Source: Triops longicaudatus
Taxonomy: Eukaryota; Arthropoda; Branchiopoda; Notostraca; Triopsidae
Assembly: GCA_022885665.1 (NCBI GenBank)
Contig: JAGQDJ010000066.1
Span: 124,001-188,000, forward strand
DNA length: 64,000 nucleotides
Reading direction: 5' to 3'
In this document: piece by piece, positions 1 to 12,000 of the stretch
How the letters are laid out: each line of letters opens with the position of its first letter
How positions within the stretch are numbered: position 1 is the first letter of the stretch
The notes under the pieces: generated by a model
Told to the model about the DNA's origin: nothing
Database searches by the model: none
Seen by the model: the letters and a program-made list of their open reading frames with translations, nothing else
Program-made: the position numbers and the translations under genes

Positions 1-60
1 ATTAGGTTTTAACAAATATTTCGGGAAATTCACAGCATAAAATGAACTTATTATCTTTAC

Positions 61-2101
61 CCGGTTTTAGCAAAGGTGGCCCACATTCTCGTAAGCATTC
101 TGGAAATTGTTAAATCGTTGCTGGAAAGCTTGGGTGCTTGTGGTAATTGAAAAAAGTAGAAGAGGTCATCAGCGTGACTTACAGCTGTGCTAAAGAATGG
201 AATATCAACTCCCATTCGCCGTACAGCTTCCGTATTTACACCAGAATACGATAATGAGGTAGGTAATCTGTGCGAGAACACATAAGCGTAAACAGGTGCT
301 GCGCTTCGCGAATGGATATTTAATGTTTCGTGAGTCGCTGATGTGAAGAGCCCATCATCTAGCATCTATGCATATTTAATCAATTTCCAAGTCTTTTTCT
401 TCGAAGGCACTTACTTTGCTGAAACGAGGAATGAATGAATCAGGATCGTTATAGTGAGCACCGGAAAAGTATTGTTCCTTCACTGCATGCGTGACAGCCT
501 TTTCAAACGTATTGTTGGCTATAATACTTTGAATCACACTTGGTACGAGTTCATGTTCCAGAAATTTACGGTCGCCCATTTTCCCAGCATTTTCAAGATG
601 AATCACTGTGAATAAGACATAGTTTCATTGTACAGTTAGATTTCTTTCACAGTTTTGGCTTAATATTTTGAACTCACTTAAGTAAAAAAACAGTCCTTCG
701 TTAGGTAAAACGCCAACAATCAACGGTACAGGCTGGTACCGATCCTTTTTTAAGATTTCTTTTGGGTGTTCGGGGAATACAGGTCCATCTCGAAGATTGT
801 TATCTACTACTGGCGCAATTCTCATAGGGAAAAAGCTATATTTCTGAGCGAACAATTATTTATAATGAAAATTTTTTCCAAATAAAGTTTAAAGCAAAAA
901 CCTGAAAGCTCTGAGCGACTTTCACTAATTCCGCCGCATCTTTTTTCTTCAAGCACGAAAGCAACCTTGTGGAATCTAGGGAGCACCCTAGTTCGTAACC
1001 CACTTGACGGGCGAATTCGTTCGGATTCAAATTCACTGACCAGTCACACAATGCAGTGCCACTTTGAACAATTGCGTGTCGAAATAATCCTTCAAAAGCA
1101 AGTTCTCTTAATAATTGTGCAAGTATTATGTCACGTATTAGTTCGTTGTTAAAAATTGCAACAAACCAGCAGCTCGTGGTGAGAGAACCAGACTGTGAAC
1201 ACTCGCACCACCAGCAGATTCTCCGAATATGGTAATGAGCTGGGGATCTCCTCCAAAATATTGAATGTACTTATTGACCCACTTTAAAGCCATGATTTGA
1301 TCCATTAACCCAAAGTTACCCGGAATTACTGAGTCTCCCGTTGACAGGAAACCTAAATTTCGTGTGCATTTTTAGAGTTAACTGAATAATGTTTCTTCGA
1401 AAATTATAGAGAAATAATATGAAGTAGGATTACAAACAATTCGCTTAAATTAAATATTCGATCAAAGACAGGAAATTTACCAAGTAATCCAATGCGATAA
1501 TTTATAGTCACAAGGACAATATCTTCCCTCATAAGAAGCTGCGGACCATAGGCATTTGAACTTCCGCGGATGAACGCCCCGCCATGGATCCAAACCATTA
1601 CGGGCAAAGTAGTTGCTCCACCCCTGCCTTGAGAACGTGGCATGATAAACGTATCTGGTGTTCTCTCGTTAAACGTGTTACCAGAAGGGCTGGTGGGTAT
1701 AAACACATTGAGATAAAGGCAATCTTCGCTGCCCATGACGCTGACACTTTGCCTATCAAGTTGAGGACAGGCGTCCGCGTACTTCGTAGCATCCAATTCC
1801 CCTTGCCATGGTCCGAATTCTTGGGGATCCTATTATTAATCCCGTTACAGAAAAGTATTGGGCTCCTTATTTGCTGGTTTACTTTCCACCGTAAATCTCC
1901 TACAGGCGGTAAAGCAAACGGAATGCCGCGGAAAGCATAGTAAGCACGGACACTACCCGGCAAATCGGCTGTCGTTTCTTGCGTTCCGCGAAGTCGACCT
2001 AGCGGCGTGTCTAGCACAGGGTTAGGTGACGTCAATACACTTGTTACAACAACAAACGTGAGACACATATGCACAGACTTAAACCAAATAACAGCCCCCA
2101 T
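61..2101 (-). CDS. Type-B carboxylesterase (cholinesterase family), 3' end beyond the left window edge
   Basis: Secreted serine esterase; the exact substrate cannot be told from sequence. Seven exons are visible on the minus strand: 2101-1883, 1829-1481, 1352-1167, 1089-902, 843-678, 605-415, 365-61. Phases agree at every junction, and two introns are only 53 and 49 bp. The first ATG gives a hydrophobic N-terminus (about residues 1-30) that looks like a signal peptide, followed by the family start 'PLGRLRG' and 'FRGIPFALPPVG'. The oxyanion-hole motif HGGAF, the nucleophile elbow GESAGG (Ser about 235), the acid in PNEG (Glu about 363) and the base in SHADD (His about 497) are all present, so the enzyme should be active. 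A GTAAAG donor at 60-55 shows that the last exon or exons lie outside the window. GESAG rather than GQSAG argues against a juvenile hormone esterase. Confidence 0.93.
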
Positions 2102-2837
2102 TCTGACTACGGGCTTCAAATGTTGCTAGTGTTAAAGTTCGATCGAAAATGATTGTAAAAACACTGAAACGCGGGCTCATAAAGACGTTACTCGTAACGT
2201 CCCTTGTTCGCCATCCTGCCGTTACAAGTGAAGGGCGCGGACGTTGTCATTAGTGCACTATCACGACGGGAGAAGTTTAACACGAAAATCAAGTTAGTTT
2301 AATTAAAACTTCACTAAAGAATTCATCGACCAATTCCAACCCTTACTTGAAAAGAAATTGCAGAGCAAAGACACAATCGTAGGTTTGACTCTGATAAAAT
2401 TTAACCTATCGACTTTGATTCGTCAATGCCCGAGCACGAACGTCTCAACTTAGGGCGTTGCTAAAGGCAAGTAGTTCCATGAAGGGAAATGAATGCTCCA
2501 TTTAACTGTGAATGAGCGGGGTATGAGCGGTTTAAAAGAAAAGATTAGGTTGCAAGCTAGATTTCCGGGGACGGAAATAGAGACAGGGTTGATTTGAGCC
2601 TCACGGAAACTATTTTTGTGCCCCATTTGGAAGTCATTTATTTGGGGACTGCAAAATTTTTTTAAATATGCCATTGATGGAGGACAGCATCCGCTATTGG
2701 TCACCAAAAGTATTAAAAGACGTTGTTAAGAGTTGGTCAAACGATTAATGTGCTGAAATGAGTAAGTTCTAGAAACTCAATGGAGTATCAGGGAACTCAA
2801 CGGCAGATTTAGAAACCTTGCAGTTCAAACGAGAAAG

Positions 2838-2859
2838 TTTTTTTTTTTTTTTTTTTTTT
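2838..2859. repeat. Poly(T) homopolymer, 22 nt
   Basis: An uninterrupted run of 22 T in intergenic DNA. It could be a simple slippage tract or the A-tail scar of a retroposed element in the opposite orientation. No flanking element is recognisable. Confidence 0.9.
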
Positions 2860-4459
2860 GCATAAGTCGGCTAGTTTTGAAATAAAATTAAAAGAAAAGG
2901 TTTGGCTCTCTAGATTGATCTGCAGAATAATGCAAGCATTTCACTTTGGAATTCACTGTAAAATTGCGGAAGTATCGCATTTTCATAGTTGTTGTTCAAA
3001 GTTTCCCATGCAACGAGTACAACTTTGAACGTGAACACAAAATTGCGCGACAAAATTTACAAATAGCATTTGTCGGGAAATTTCTTCTTGGCATCGTTGA
3101 ATTGGATCAATTGAACACACTTGACCTTTTTTAAAAGAAAATGACATCCATTATGTTAGAAAAAAATGAACGAAAGTGATTGGCTGAAAACGATATACTT
3201 ACGTCTCAAAACTTAACGACCCAAATAATCGAAAGGAAAGTCGGAAGTCCTAATAGTGTGCATGTGGTACAAAATGAGCTACCGTGAAATCATGATTAGT
3301 TTTACCCACAGGATAAGGGTTATTGTATAATATTTTAACTCTTATACTGTGGTTTTACCCCTGAAGGAGTCTTAGAGGAAAAACTACTAGATAGGGTTTA
3401 TACGTATATTTTCTTTAATTACGGATGAAAGAAAACTTCTACGAAGAACTATATGTGGAAACAGTGAGCACTATATGCTGGTCGGTGAGCACAGCTGTGA
3501 AAGCCTCACACACTGGCCGTTGCACAGATTTTTCTTCAACTCAAGGAATATTCATTGAGCTAAGGAGAATAATCTGCGTATATGCTAATGCTATTCGGCA
3601 ACAAGCAAAACCAGAAATTCGTTTTGCACATATTTGTACCATACTCGCACAACTTATCCTCATCTATAGGGTAATCATATTACACTAGGGAGAAAAAGAA
3701 ACATCGCGAATCAAAAACTGGTAATTAATTTCGTTTATGGAGTTCACCTCATTTTTCTCTGTAACATTCTGTTGAAAGCGTTGGGCAAATGTAGACATAG
3801 ACTGTATTTTTGCAATAACTCCACAAATAGAGGAAACGGAATAGATGCCTTGCAATAATTAATAGATAATTAAAAAAGACATTAAAAATGCTATTTCAGA
3901 CCACATTTGGAGCTGAAACACTTACGCTAATAACATGGGGAGATTGCATGTTGTATGTGGTTTCGCAAACGCAGAGATAAATAGTTTCGCGATAATAAAG
4001 TATTACTGAAGCTTGTGAATTCTGTGAGATTGAGATTTTTTTCGTTAGAGACTTGATTAATTTCCTAAACTGAGCTGATAACTTCGTCAGTTTTTGTGAA
4101 TCAATATGACAAGTCTCTTGTCATGTTGAATGTCACCACAATCATTTTCTATGCACAAGTTTGACAGTTTTTTAACTCGATACTTCAATGAATTGTGAGC
4201 TCAATTTCAAATTTACTTAAGCTTTTTTTCTACGAGCTAGACGATACTGAAATTCATAAATTCAAAGAGAACATTGCTGTCGTAGAAGTTTTACTTCAAA
4301 GTTTAAATTTTATATTTAATGATTTAAATTATGACAGTTTTATAGGAAGTTTAACATTTGAGTGGTACGTTGAAGAATTTTTTTTCCATAAAATATTGCC
4401 TTCGAAATCTCTCTTTCTAGTGCATGTCGCTGAATTTTCAGAAAAAGATATAGCAAAAA

Positions 4460-4489
<30 letters not shown>
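4460..4489. repeat. (AAAT)n microsatellite
   Basis: About seven tandem AAAT units following an A-run. It is a simple repeat with no coding potential. Confidence 0.9.
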
Positions 4490-4490
<1 letters not shown>

Positions 4491-5483
4491 GTGCAACAAG
4501 TGAGTTATAAAATTCTAGCAGTCAAATATATATTCTTGTATTCTCCTGAAAACGGAACAAAACTGGAAGTTTTGTCCCAAAGAAACACAACGCTAAGAAG
4601 ACAGCCACAAAAAGGACTGTCTCCTACAAAACGGGACCGTGTGGACCCCTTGTATCAATACTTAGAAATCTGACTTTATTTACTCTTTTGAAATTATACC
4701 GCCCGTTCACCATTTTTTTTTTACTGTTACGTTTGCTCTCCGATTCTAATATTCACAAAAATATTTGCAAATATTTAGTATGTAAATGTGAGACTTCGCG
4801 AATTCGGTTCAAAAATATTTGCTCTCTAATTAAATATATTTTCTAAGTGCCGAATACATTTTTTTATATTAATAACAGACTCGCTAACAAATGACTACCA
4901 GGCAACACGACTGCAATGTTAATGCCTGCATTTCTTGTCAGTTTAATCATGGGGCACATATTTAATAAGGGCGTATCCTTTTCGGACGACATGGTATATA
5001 GTACATAGAATCATTTTCTAAGAAAAGATGTAAAGTTTTAAAGTTAAAATTCTACTTACTGAGAAAATAAATGAATTCTTCAACGACCAAAAACGAAAAC
5101 TGCATTTGGGGCATAAAAACCTGGTATATATTTAGTGAACGTTCTATGTTCAAATGTCCTAGAGTCTTATTATCTTTTCTAATTGCCCCTTTATTGAGAA
5201 GGTATTTTACCTTGTGACTTCTGAACTCTCGCGTGAAACGCACGATGAAACTGATTTTATTTCCACGAGGAATACTGACCCATTTGTAACACCTCACTTC
5301 TGTCCGGAACGTTTTGTTGATGCCCTTCCCTGGGGCAGGTTGGAATCACATGAACTGGCAACGCCGCATGTCAGTCCGGCTTCAGGTGTTGATAAATATA
5401 GGTAGTGTCTCAGCGTTCTTCTCCTTCCCCCTTTTTTACGCGCTTTAACCTGTGTTGTTTCCTCTGGTGAATAAAATTACTAA

Positions 5484-8317
5484 ATGTCTTCTCATGAATG
5501 TTCGTGTGGTTCTCCATCGACGTTCTCATCTCCAGTGTATGATAAAAATGGAGCGTTATTTGAAGAAGAAGAGGAGATTGATCCACGTATACAAGTAAAT
5601 AAAAAAAGTTTCGTAAATGTTTGGCTTGCATTACTCAGTGCCAGGAGCTGGCTACTTTTTTGAGGTCATATGAGTGTGGACTTGAAAAAGATCCAACTAT
5701 ACATGACCTTGTTCTCAAAAGATGCAGCTTCCTGCATTCCTGGGGTGTTAATTAACTCCTGCAATTTTTGGATTAATGTCGTTAATTATGTTTATGAAAT
5801 TATTCTGTATTTGGGAATGACACTACGTTAGTATCATTGTCATAAGTTAAGTAGATTTCATAAACAAACCATGTCAAGGTATCAAATTCCTACACGTCTC
5901 TGGAATGTAAAGAATACAGACTAACAGCTAATATCATGGTTACATCAATAAAGATTTCACGTACTTTGGAACCCTGTTAACTTTGTACGGTCTGTCAGGG
6001 GTTTCATTCATGCTTTGGACTTTGTTCTTGTAAGATACTCTTTAGATACTCTTTCTATCCTGTAGTCATTTTATGCGTCACATGTTTTTAAAATCTTTAC
6101 AGCCATGAGTCACTTAGAATACATTCACAACAGAACGTATATTTTTCTACATTAATTTGTTTGAACACTGCTGATTGTCGTCGTTGCATTTTTGTTTATG
6201 CCCAAATGTCATTGCTCTGGTTTGCATTCCATTCACTTAATAATGAAATGGACTATTGATCTTTGTCTTTGGTGTGTTTCGTTGTAGATAGAGCTGGAAA
6301 AGCTGAATACTACGACCGATGATATCAATCTTTTAGAAACTCAGCTTGACGTAAGTTACCGCATTAACACTTAAAATGTATCTTAATGTGTGAAAAAAAT
6401 ATTAATACTTAGGAAGCGAACGCTACGTTTCGCACAATGTTAACGGACTCTACTCAACAACTGAAAGCCATGTCGAGGAAATTAGGAAGTTGTATAGACA
6501 GAGCGCGGCCTTATTTCGAGTCACTGGAAGCAGCGAAAAAAGCTCAACTTGATTGCCAGAACTCTGCTGTGCAGTATCAGAAAGCCTATGGTAAGTTATT
6601 ATTCCGATTAGATTACTTGTTCCTCAAGGGCCTGTGGCGCAATGGATAACGCGTCTGACTACGGATCAGAAGATTCCAGGTTCGACTCCTGGCAGGCTCG
6701 CTTTTTTCCTGTTTCTTTTTGTTACGTATCATCTTTTTACATAAGCTAACCTTTCTTTAACTTAGTAACAAACAGTGTATTTTCGCCGTCTTTTCTTTGT
6801 ATTTTTCAAATATATTTTGAATTACAAAATGTAAAAGGAAAAACATAATCTACAAAGAAAAACGTGAAGTATTGTAATGGAATTATTTTGTATCGTGTTT
6901 GAAGAGTAGAGTTTACTTGATTGTGTAGGCTCGCGAATAGACAGGTAATAATAACTAAGCGAAGTATAACTTAAATCAACCCTGAAGTTGCCTACATTGA
7001 ACGATGGATAAGCTCTACAATTTAACAATCGGTGCAATTGGGTGAATGAAACGTTTAAGATATATCGGAGTAAGAAAACTCTCGTCTGTTTCAGTTTCAT
7101 TTGTATTAGGTTACCATGATTTAAGTCGCTTTTGACTGTTATTCACAAGAACGGCTACAGACTAGACTTTTAGAGAAATTGAAATATTTTTAATAAAAAT
7201 ATTGTGTGGCATTTTAGGGATCCATAAAGCCGCCAAAGAAACGATTGCCTTAGCGGAGCAGCGTTTTATGAGTCAACAATACGAATGGAAGTTTGACCAC
7301 GCCTGGCAGGAAATGTTAAACCATGCGACTATTAAAGTTATGGAAGCAGAAGCTCTAAGGGCCAGTACTGAACGCGAACATCAGAGAAAAGCTGCCATTT
7401 TTACCTCCGCAGAGAAAAAAGTACTTTAATAAATAAAATCCAATGGTCTATTTCCTAATATATCTGTCTGGCGCTTTCATTGAAAGGTACAAGACCTTGA
7501 AAAAGATCTCAAACGGGTAATAGCCAAGTCACGTCCGTATTTCGAACAAAAAGACTTGTTCAATAAAAGTTTGATGCAACAAAAGGAAAAAATCCAGCAA
7601 TTGCAAAGTGCCGTTTCCGCTGCTAAACGAAATTACTCAGATTCGCTGCGAAGGCTCGAAGTAAATTTGTACTTAACTCCTTATGTTATAAAGTTTAATG
7701 AAGGAATATCACTTAACCCATGATTTATTTCTTTTTCTAGGCTATTTCCGAAGAAATTCATGAAAAGCGAGCTGCGCATCGCCCGCGCGAGCCAGGTGTT
7801 GGCGCCGAACGCGACTATCAGTCGTTGGACTTTGATCTGGACCAGTGTGATATTAGTAGCGTTTTGTAAGTATTTTTTTTTTTCTGTCGTCTATCACCCG
7901 GCTTAGTTTTTGAGTAAACAAAAGTTTTGTCTGTTCGGTCTGCCCGAAAGATAGCAATTATTTTTGAAAAGCAATATAGACCGTCTGACGTCCGTAGTTA
8001 GTGAAATTATTCGACTGATAATGCGTTCTAATCCTTGACATATTTTCTATCTTCCAGGTCAGAAGATTCTCAAAGTGTCACGTCATCCTTAGGAACACCC
8101 CGTAAATACCGGGACCGGGTAAATTTATCTTCCGTAAAATCACATCCTTGAAATTGACACATCCGTTAACTAGCATTTGCGAACTTTTTAAACCACGGAA
8201 GTAATGCTTTGTCTTTTTTTTTATATATATATATTTTTTTTTTTTTCAAAGGAGGATCTGCTTCACGCCACGCAACAGTTATCTTTGCATACTCCAAAGC
8301 AAGAAAATATTGTTTAA
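5484..8317 (+). CDS. SH3BP5: SH3 domain-binding protein 5 homologue (RAB11 guanine nucleotide exchange factor)
   Basis: In animals SH3BP5 (Sab) is a coiled-coil exchange factor for RAB11 and also binds JNK at mitochondria. Eight exons: 5484-5594, 6288-6350, 6413-6590, 7218-7420, 7487-7660, 7741-7865, 8058-8118, 8252-8317, giving 326 aa. Residues about 35-230 form a long charged coiled coil matching the family, with 'DPRIQIELEKLN', 'AAKETIALAEQR', 'DHAWQEMLNHAT' and 'ISEEIHEKRA'. Exon 7 could read through to a stop at 8148-8150, but a GTAAAT donor at 8119 joined to an acceptor at 8250-8251 gives a phase-consistent polar tail, which I prefer. The tail is shorter than in vertebrate SH3BP5, so I would not assume the JNK-docking region is present. 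Intron 3 contains a same-strand tRNA-Arg gene. Confidence 0.93.
6628..6700 (+). tRNA. tRNA-Arg (anticodon ACG)
   Basis: The 73-nt sequence folds as a canonical cloverleaf: acceptor GGGCCTG pairing with CAGGCTC, anticodon stem TCTGA/TCAGA around loop CTACGGA (anticodon ACG), and T-arm CCAGG-TTCGACT-CCTGG. It is very close to animal tRNA-Arg(ACG) and has no intron. A CTTTTTT polymerase III terminator follows immediately. The gene lies inside intron 3 of SH3BP5 on the same strand. Confidence 0.97.
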
Positions 8318-8948
8318 GCAGTTTTCCAGATTTACAAGTTATTGATATTCGCTTTTTCAACAACAGAACAATTGTTGCAAGTAGACCGATTTCTGTAACA
8401 GCCTGGGACAGGAGTCAAGCAATAACAGATTCACTTGTACCAGGTTTTTATGAATATGTTATGTTACTCGTTATGGGCGAAATTTTTTTGTAAGTTTCCA
8501 TAGACTTGGGTGTATATATAACGTGCCAGCTCTCTTGTTTGTACAACATTGTGCCAAATAGATGTCCCAATAATGAAATGAAACAGTGTTTTGAAAGAAA
8601 GAAGAAAACTTTGTTTGCTCAGCGTTTTCACTTACCGAAGTTGTCGCATAGCATTTGGGCTAATCAACGTGAGTTCTCAGGAGATAGACGTAATTAAGCC
8701 ACAGCACTTTTTGTGTGAACTTTTTTAGCTTTGACATGCGTCCATTTGGTGAATCATGGCAACAGGAACATTCTTGATTAAGGGATGAAAATATGGGAGA
8801 GTTTTAATCTAGGCTTTAAGTGAAGCAGTGTAGTCCGAGTTACGCAAACAATGCTTATCCGTCCTTCGTCATCTTCTGCCCCCCTCCCTCCGCGTGATTT
8901 TATCTTAACTTGGTATATATGGGGAAAAGGACCGGATACTTATGAGCG

Positions 8949-8983
8949 TTATAAGTGTGTAGTCACACCTGGCTCTCCTCAGT
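8949..8983 (+). promoter_or_regulatory. Candidate TATA/Inr core promoter of the neprilysin-like gene
   Basis: TTATAAG at 8949-8955 is followed by an initiator-like CTCAGT with its A at 8981, about 31 bp from the TATA element, which is the canonical spacing. It lies 93 bp upstream of the ATG at 9074. An additional TATATAT occurs at 8914-8920. This rests on motifs only. Confidence 0.5.
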
Positions 8984-9073
8984 GTACGTTAGTTAGTGCA
9001 GAGCGGTAGAACGCAGATTTCAGGTCGGCGTACGTGTGTGCTTTGAGTGCGTGAGATCCACATTGATGACGCC

Positions 9074-12000
9074 ATGGATCTTGTGACAAAATTGTAAGTT
9101 TTCCAGATTAATGGTGGGGAAAAATTGGGTCCAAACCGTTCAAATCACAACAGCTTGAATACTTCCGTAGATATGAAAACGGCTCTTAAAGTCGAATGAT
9201 TTTTTGGAAAAATAATTGCGTTGTAAATTTTCGTTGCTCCTGCAGTTTAACGTGGTCAAAGTTTCGTAGAAATAAAATGGGATACGGACGAAAACGTCCA
9301 AACGTGTTTGTTTTATACCAAATACCCTTGCACCTTCTATTCACCTTTCATTAATTCTTGTTTAAATTGTGTGTCTGTTAAGACTCATGATGACGACAAA
9401 CGCAAATATACTAGAAAAAACTTGATGGCGCCAGCTATCACCACGTGTTTTTAATTGAAAATTTTCAGTACTCAGCAAGAACTTGCAATTAAAATTATAA
9501 CACGAAGCTACTTACACGAATATATTTGACATTACTTTACGCACTTTTCCACCAAAAACTAACTAAAGAGAAATCACTTTTCGCATGTGAAGGAAACGTT
9601 GGATCGGGCCGGGAAAAATCTGACAATAGTGGGCGCCACATGCTTACGTTTTTAATTTATATATAACAAATTTCTTAAGCATTTCACGCACTTGTTTTAA
9701 AAAGCTAGATATACTGAAAATAATGAAAATACGGTATGAATAGTAATAAGTAGCATTTCTTAGTAATAATCGTGGGAAAACGGAGAAAAACTTGATCATA
9801 GCTTTGGCGCTAGTTGGTGCCACAGCATTGGCATCTATTATTGCTGCCTCAGTATTGGGCAGCCAAGGTAATTTTTTTAATTGTTTACGTCTATTTTAGT
9901 TCATTAAATAATTAATTTTGTAATTAGTTAATGACCGAGATCAAGAAATCGCGGATTTAAAACACATTATTGAAGAACAAACAGTTTGTACCACGCCTGA
10001 CTGTCTCTACAGTGGTAAAGAGTTGAATTGCTTTCATGAGAATATCCTATAATCTTAAAGAAATGACTCTAAAATAGCTGCGGAATTGTTGGAAGCTATG
10101 AATACAAACGCTGATCCTTGCGAAGATTTTTTTGAATTTACGTGCGGTAATTGGACCAACGTACATCCCATGCCTCCCACCAAATCTCGCTGGACACAAT
10201 TCGATCTGATCCAAGACGACATGAATGCGATAATTAGGAGTAAGATTTTTCTTTATATACAAGAGTAGCCTATAACGGAATAATGAGTCCAGATACAACC
10301 GTAGGAAAAAATGGGTAACCTTGACTAAATGTATTGATTCTGTCCTTTGCTATAGCATTTAAAATTATGTTCCAAATTGTATCCTTACGTTTTCCTCATT
10401 TTTATTTCACCGTATCTTGTGTTCCCTTTCGACCATATGCTGCCTCATCCTATATCCGTAAATAAAGTATAAACATCTGTAACAGGTGTGATGGAGGAGA
10501 ATGAGCAAGTGGATGATCCACAGTGTGTAAAGTCCATGCGTTATATGTATGCCGCGTGTGTGGACACAGGTAATGTGTTCCTTCTCTATTTCCCTTCAGT
10601 TTACTTGTTTCGTCTAGATTCCATTCCTTCATGGCTTTTTCTTTTCATAACAGGGGAAGCTGAAACTTTGGGTGTCAATCCAGTCATCGACATACTGAAC
10701 GACGCAGACACATATAACGGCTGGCCAATGGCCATTAAGGGTTTTGAGAGCAAGAATTTTACGTGGGATGATAATATTGCCGCGTACCGGCGTAAGTACG
10801 GCCTCAACTACCTAGTAACGACGTACGTCGCACTCGACAGCAAAAATACGAACCGTAGCGTAGTTTACGTAAGTTCATTTCAAGGAATGTAGAATTATTA
10901 CGAAGTCGAAGTTTGCACCATGACCACAGTATTACCTAATTCACTGCCCTGTAATCTGTAATAGCCACATGTAGTCTTGGAACGTGGTGTAAAGGCTTTG
11001 CGGTAAGCCTTGCTGAATGTGTTTGCTATTGTTTCTTATAATAGATGGATCAAACATCCCTACCTTTGCCAAGACCTTACTACCTGAACACTACTTTGTA
11101 CGCAAACATTTTCGAAGCTTACAAGACTTATATTGCTGGAGCCGCGAATGTCATTGGTAAAATTGCGAACGATGACAGCACCTTTACCGTAGACAATAAC
11201 GATGTGCAGAAAGTTGTCGACTTCGAAATTGAATTAGCGAAAGTAAAAGCTCTTTACTATTTTGTTATTATTTCTGAAAACAGTCTGGCCTAGATCACAA
11301 CTCCTTCCGAGGAGAGGCGCAATAACACGGCTATGTACAATCTTTACACTTTGAGTGACCTTCAAACTTATATTAACCAGGCAGTTGCGGATAAAGTAAC
11401 AGAAAGGTCTCCTTGTCTTCGCAGTTCTATTTTTGATCATCGCAACTTGTAGTTTAACGTAATAACCTACCTGAATGCCGTATTCATGAGTGTAACCAAT
11501 TTTGATGGAACTTCAACAGTAGTTGTAGTTGAAAATGAATATCTTGAAAAGCTAGTCAAGCTTCTCAATGCGACTGATACTGAAATCTTGGGTAAGATTA
11601 CGTGTGGAACTTGTTAAATTTTTTTCACTGAAAACCTGTTTGACTTCTAGCTAATTACATTGGATGGCGTTTGGTCCGTGATATGAGTCCGGAAACAACA
11701 CAGGAAATGCTGAATCTTCAGTTTGAATTCAATAAAGTGTTAACTAGCGTCAGTGAGCCCGAGCCAAGGTAAGTTTCAACGAAATCAGAAGTTCGCAAGT
11801 GTACATAATAAGCCTTCGCTTTGCGAAGCATCTTTCCACAGAGGTTCGCCCAACTGGTCTCATTAATCGGGCACTAATGTATCCGGGTAGTTTCCTCTGT
11901 GACTTTTAATTGGTATTACTGTTTTAAATGTTTCATTAAAAACCCGCTTTAGAAGACCTGCGTCAATAGAATGTTTTCAATTTTTAAGAACTGTTCAAAA

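Larger units (their letters stand above)
2102..5483. other. Intergenic region between divergent carboxylesterase and SH3BP5
   Basis: This 3.4 kb, AT-rich stretch separates two divergently transcribed genes and should hold both 5' UTRs and promoters. I found no ORF with recognisable family similarity. It contains a 22-T homopolymer and an (AAAT)n microsatellite, listed separately. The open frame at 4195-4473 is AT-driven and has no motif. Confidence 0.6.

Noticed and set aside
4195..4473. 92-codon open frame in intergenic DNA
   Set aside because: It has no ATG start, is AT-biased, runs into a microsatellite, and has no recognisable motif or splice context.
8119..8150. SH3BP5 ending at the in-frame stop at 8148-8150
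   Set aside because: A GTAAAT donor at 8119 and acceptor at 8250-8251 give a phase-correct final exon with a more family-like polar tail. It remains possible as an intron-retention isoform.
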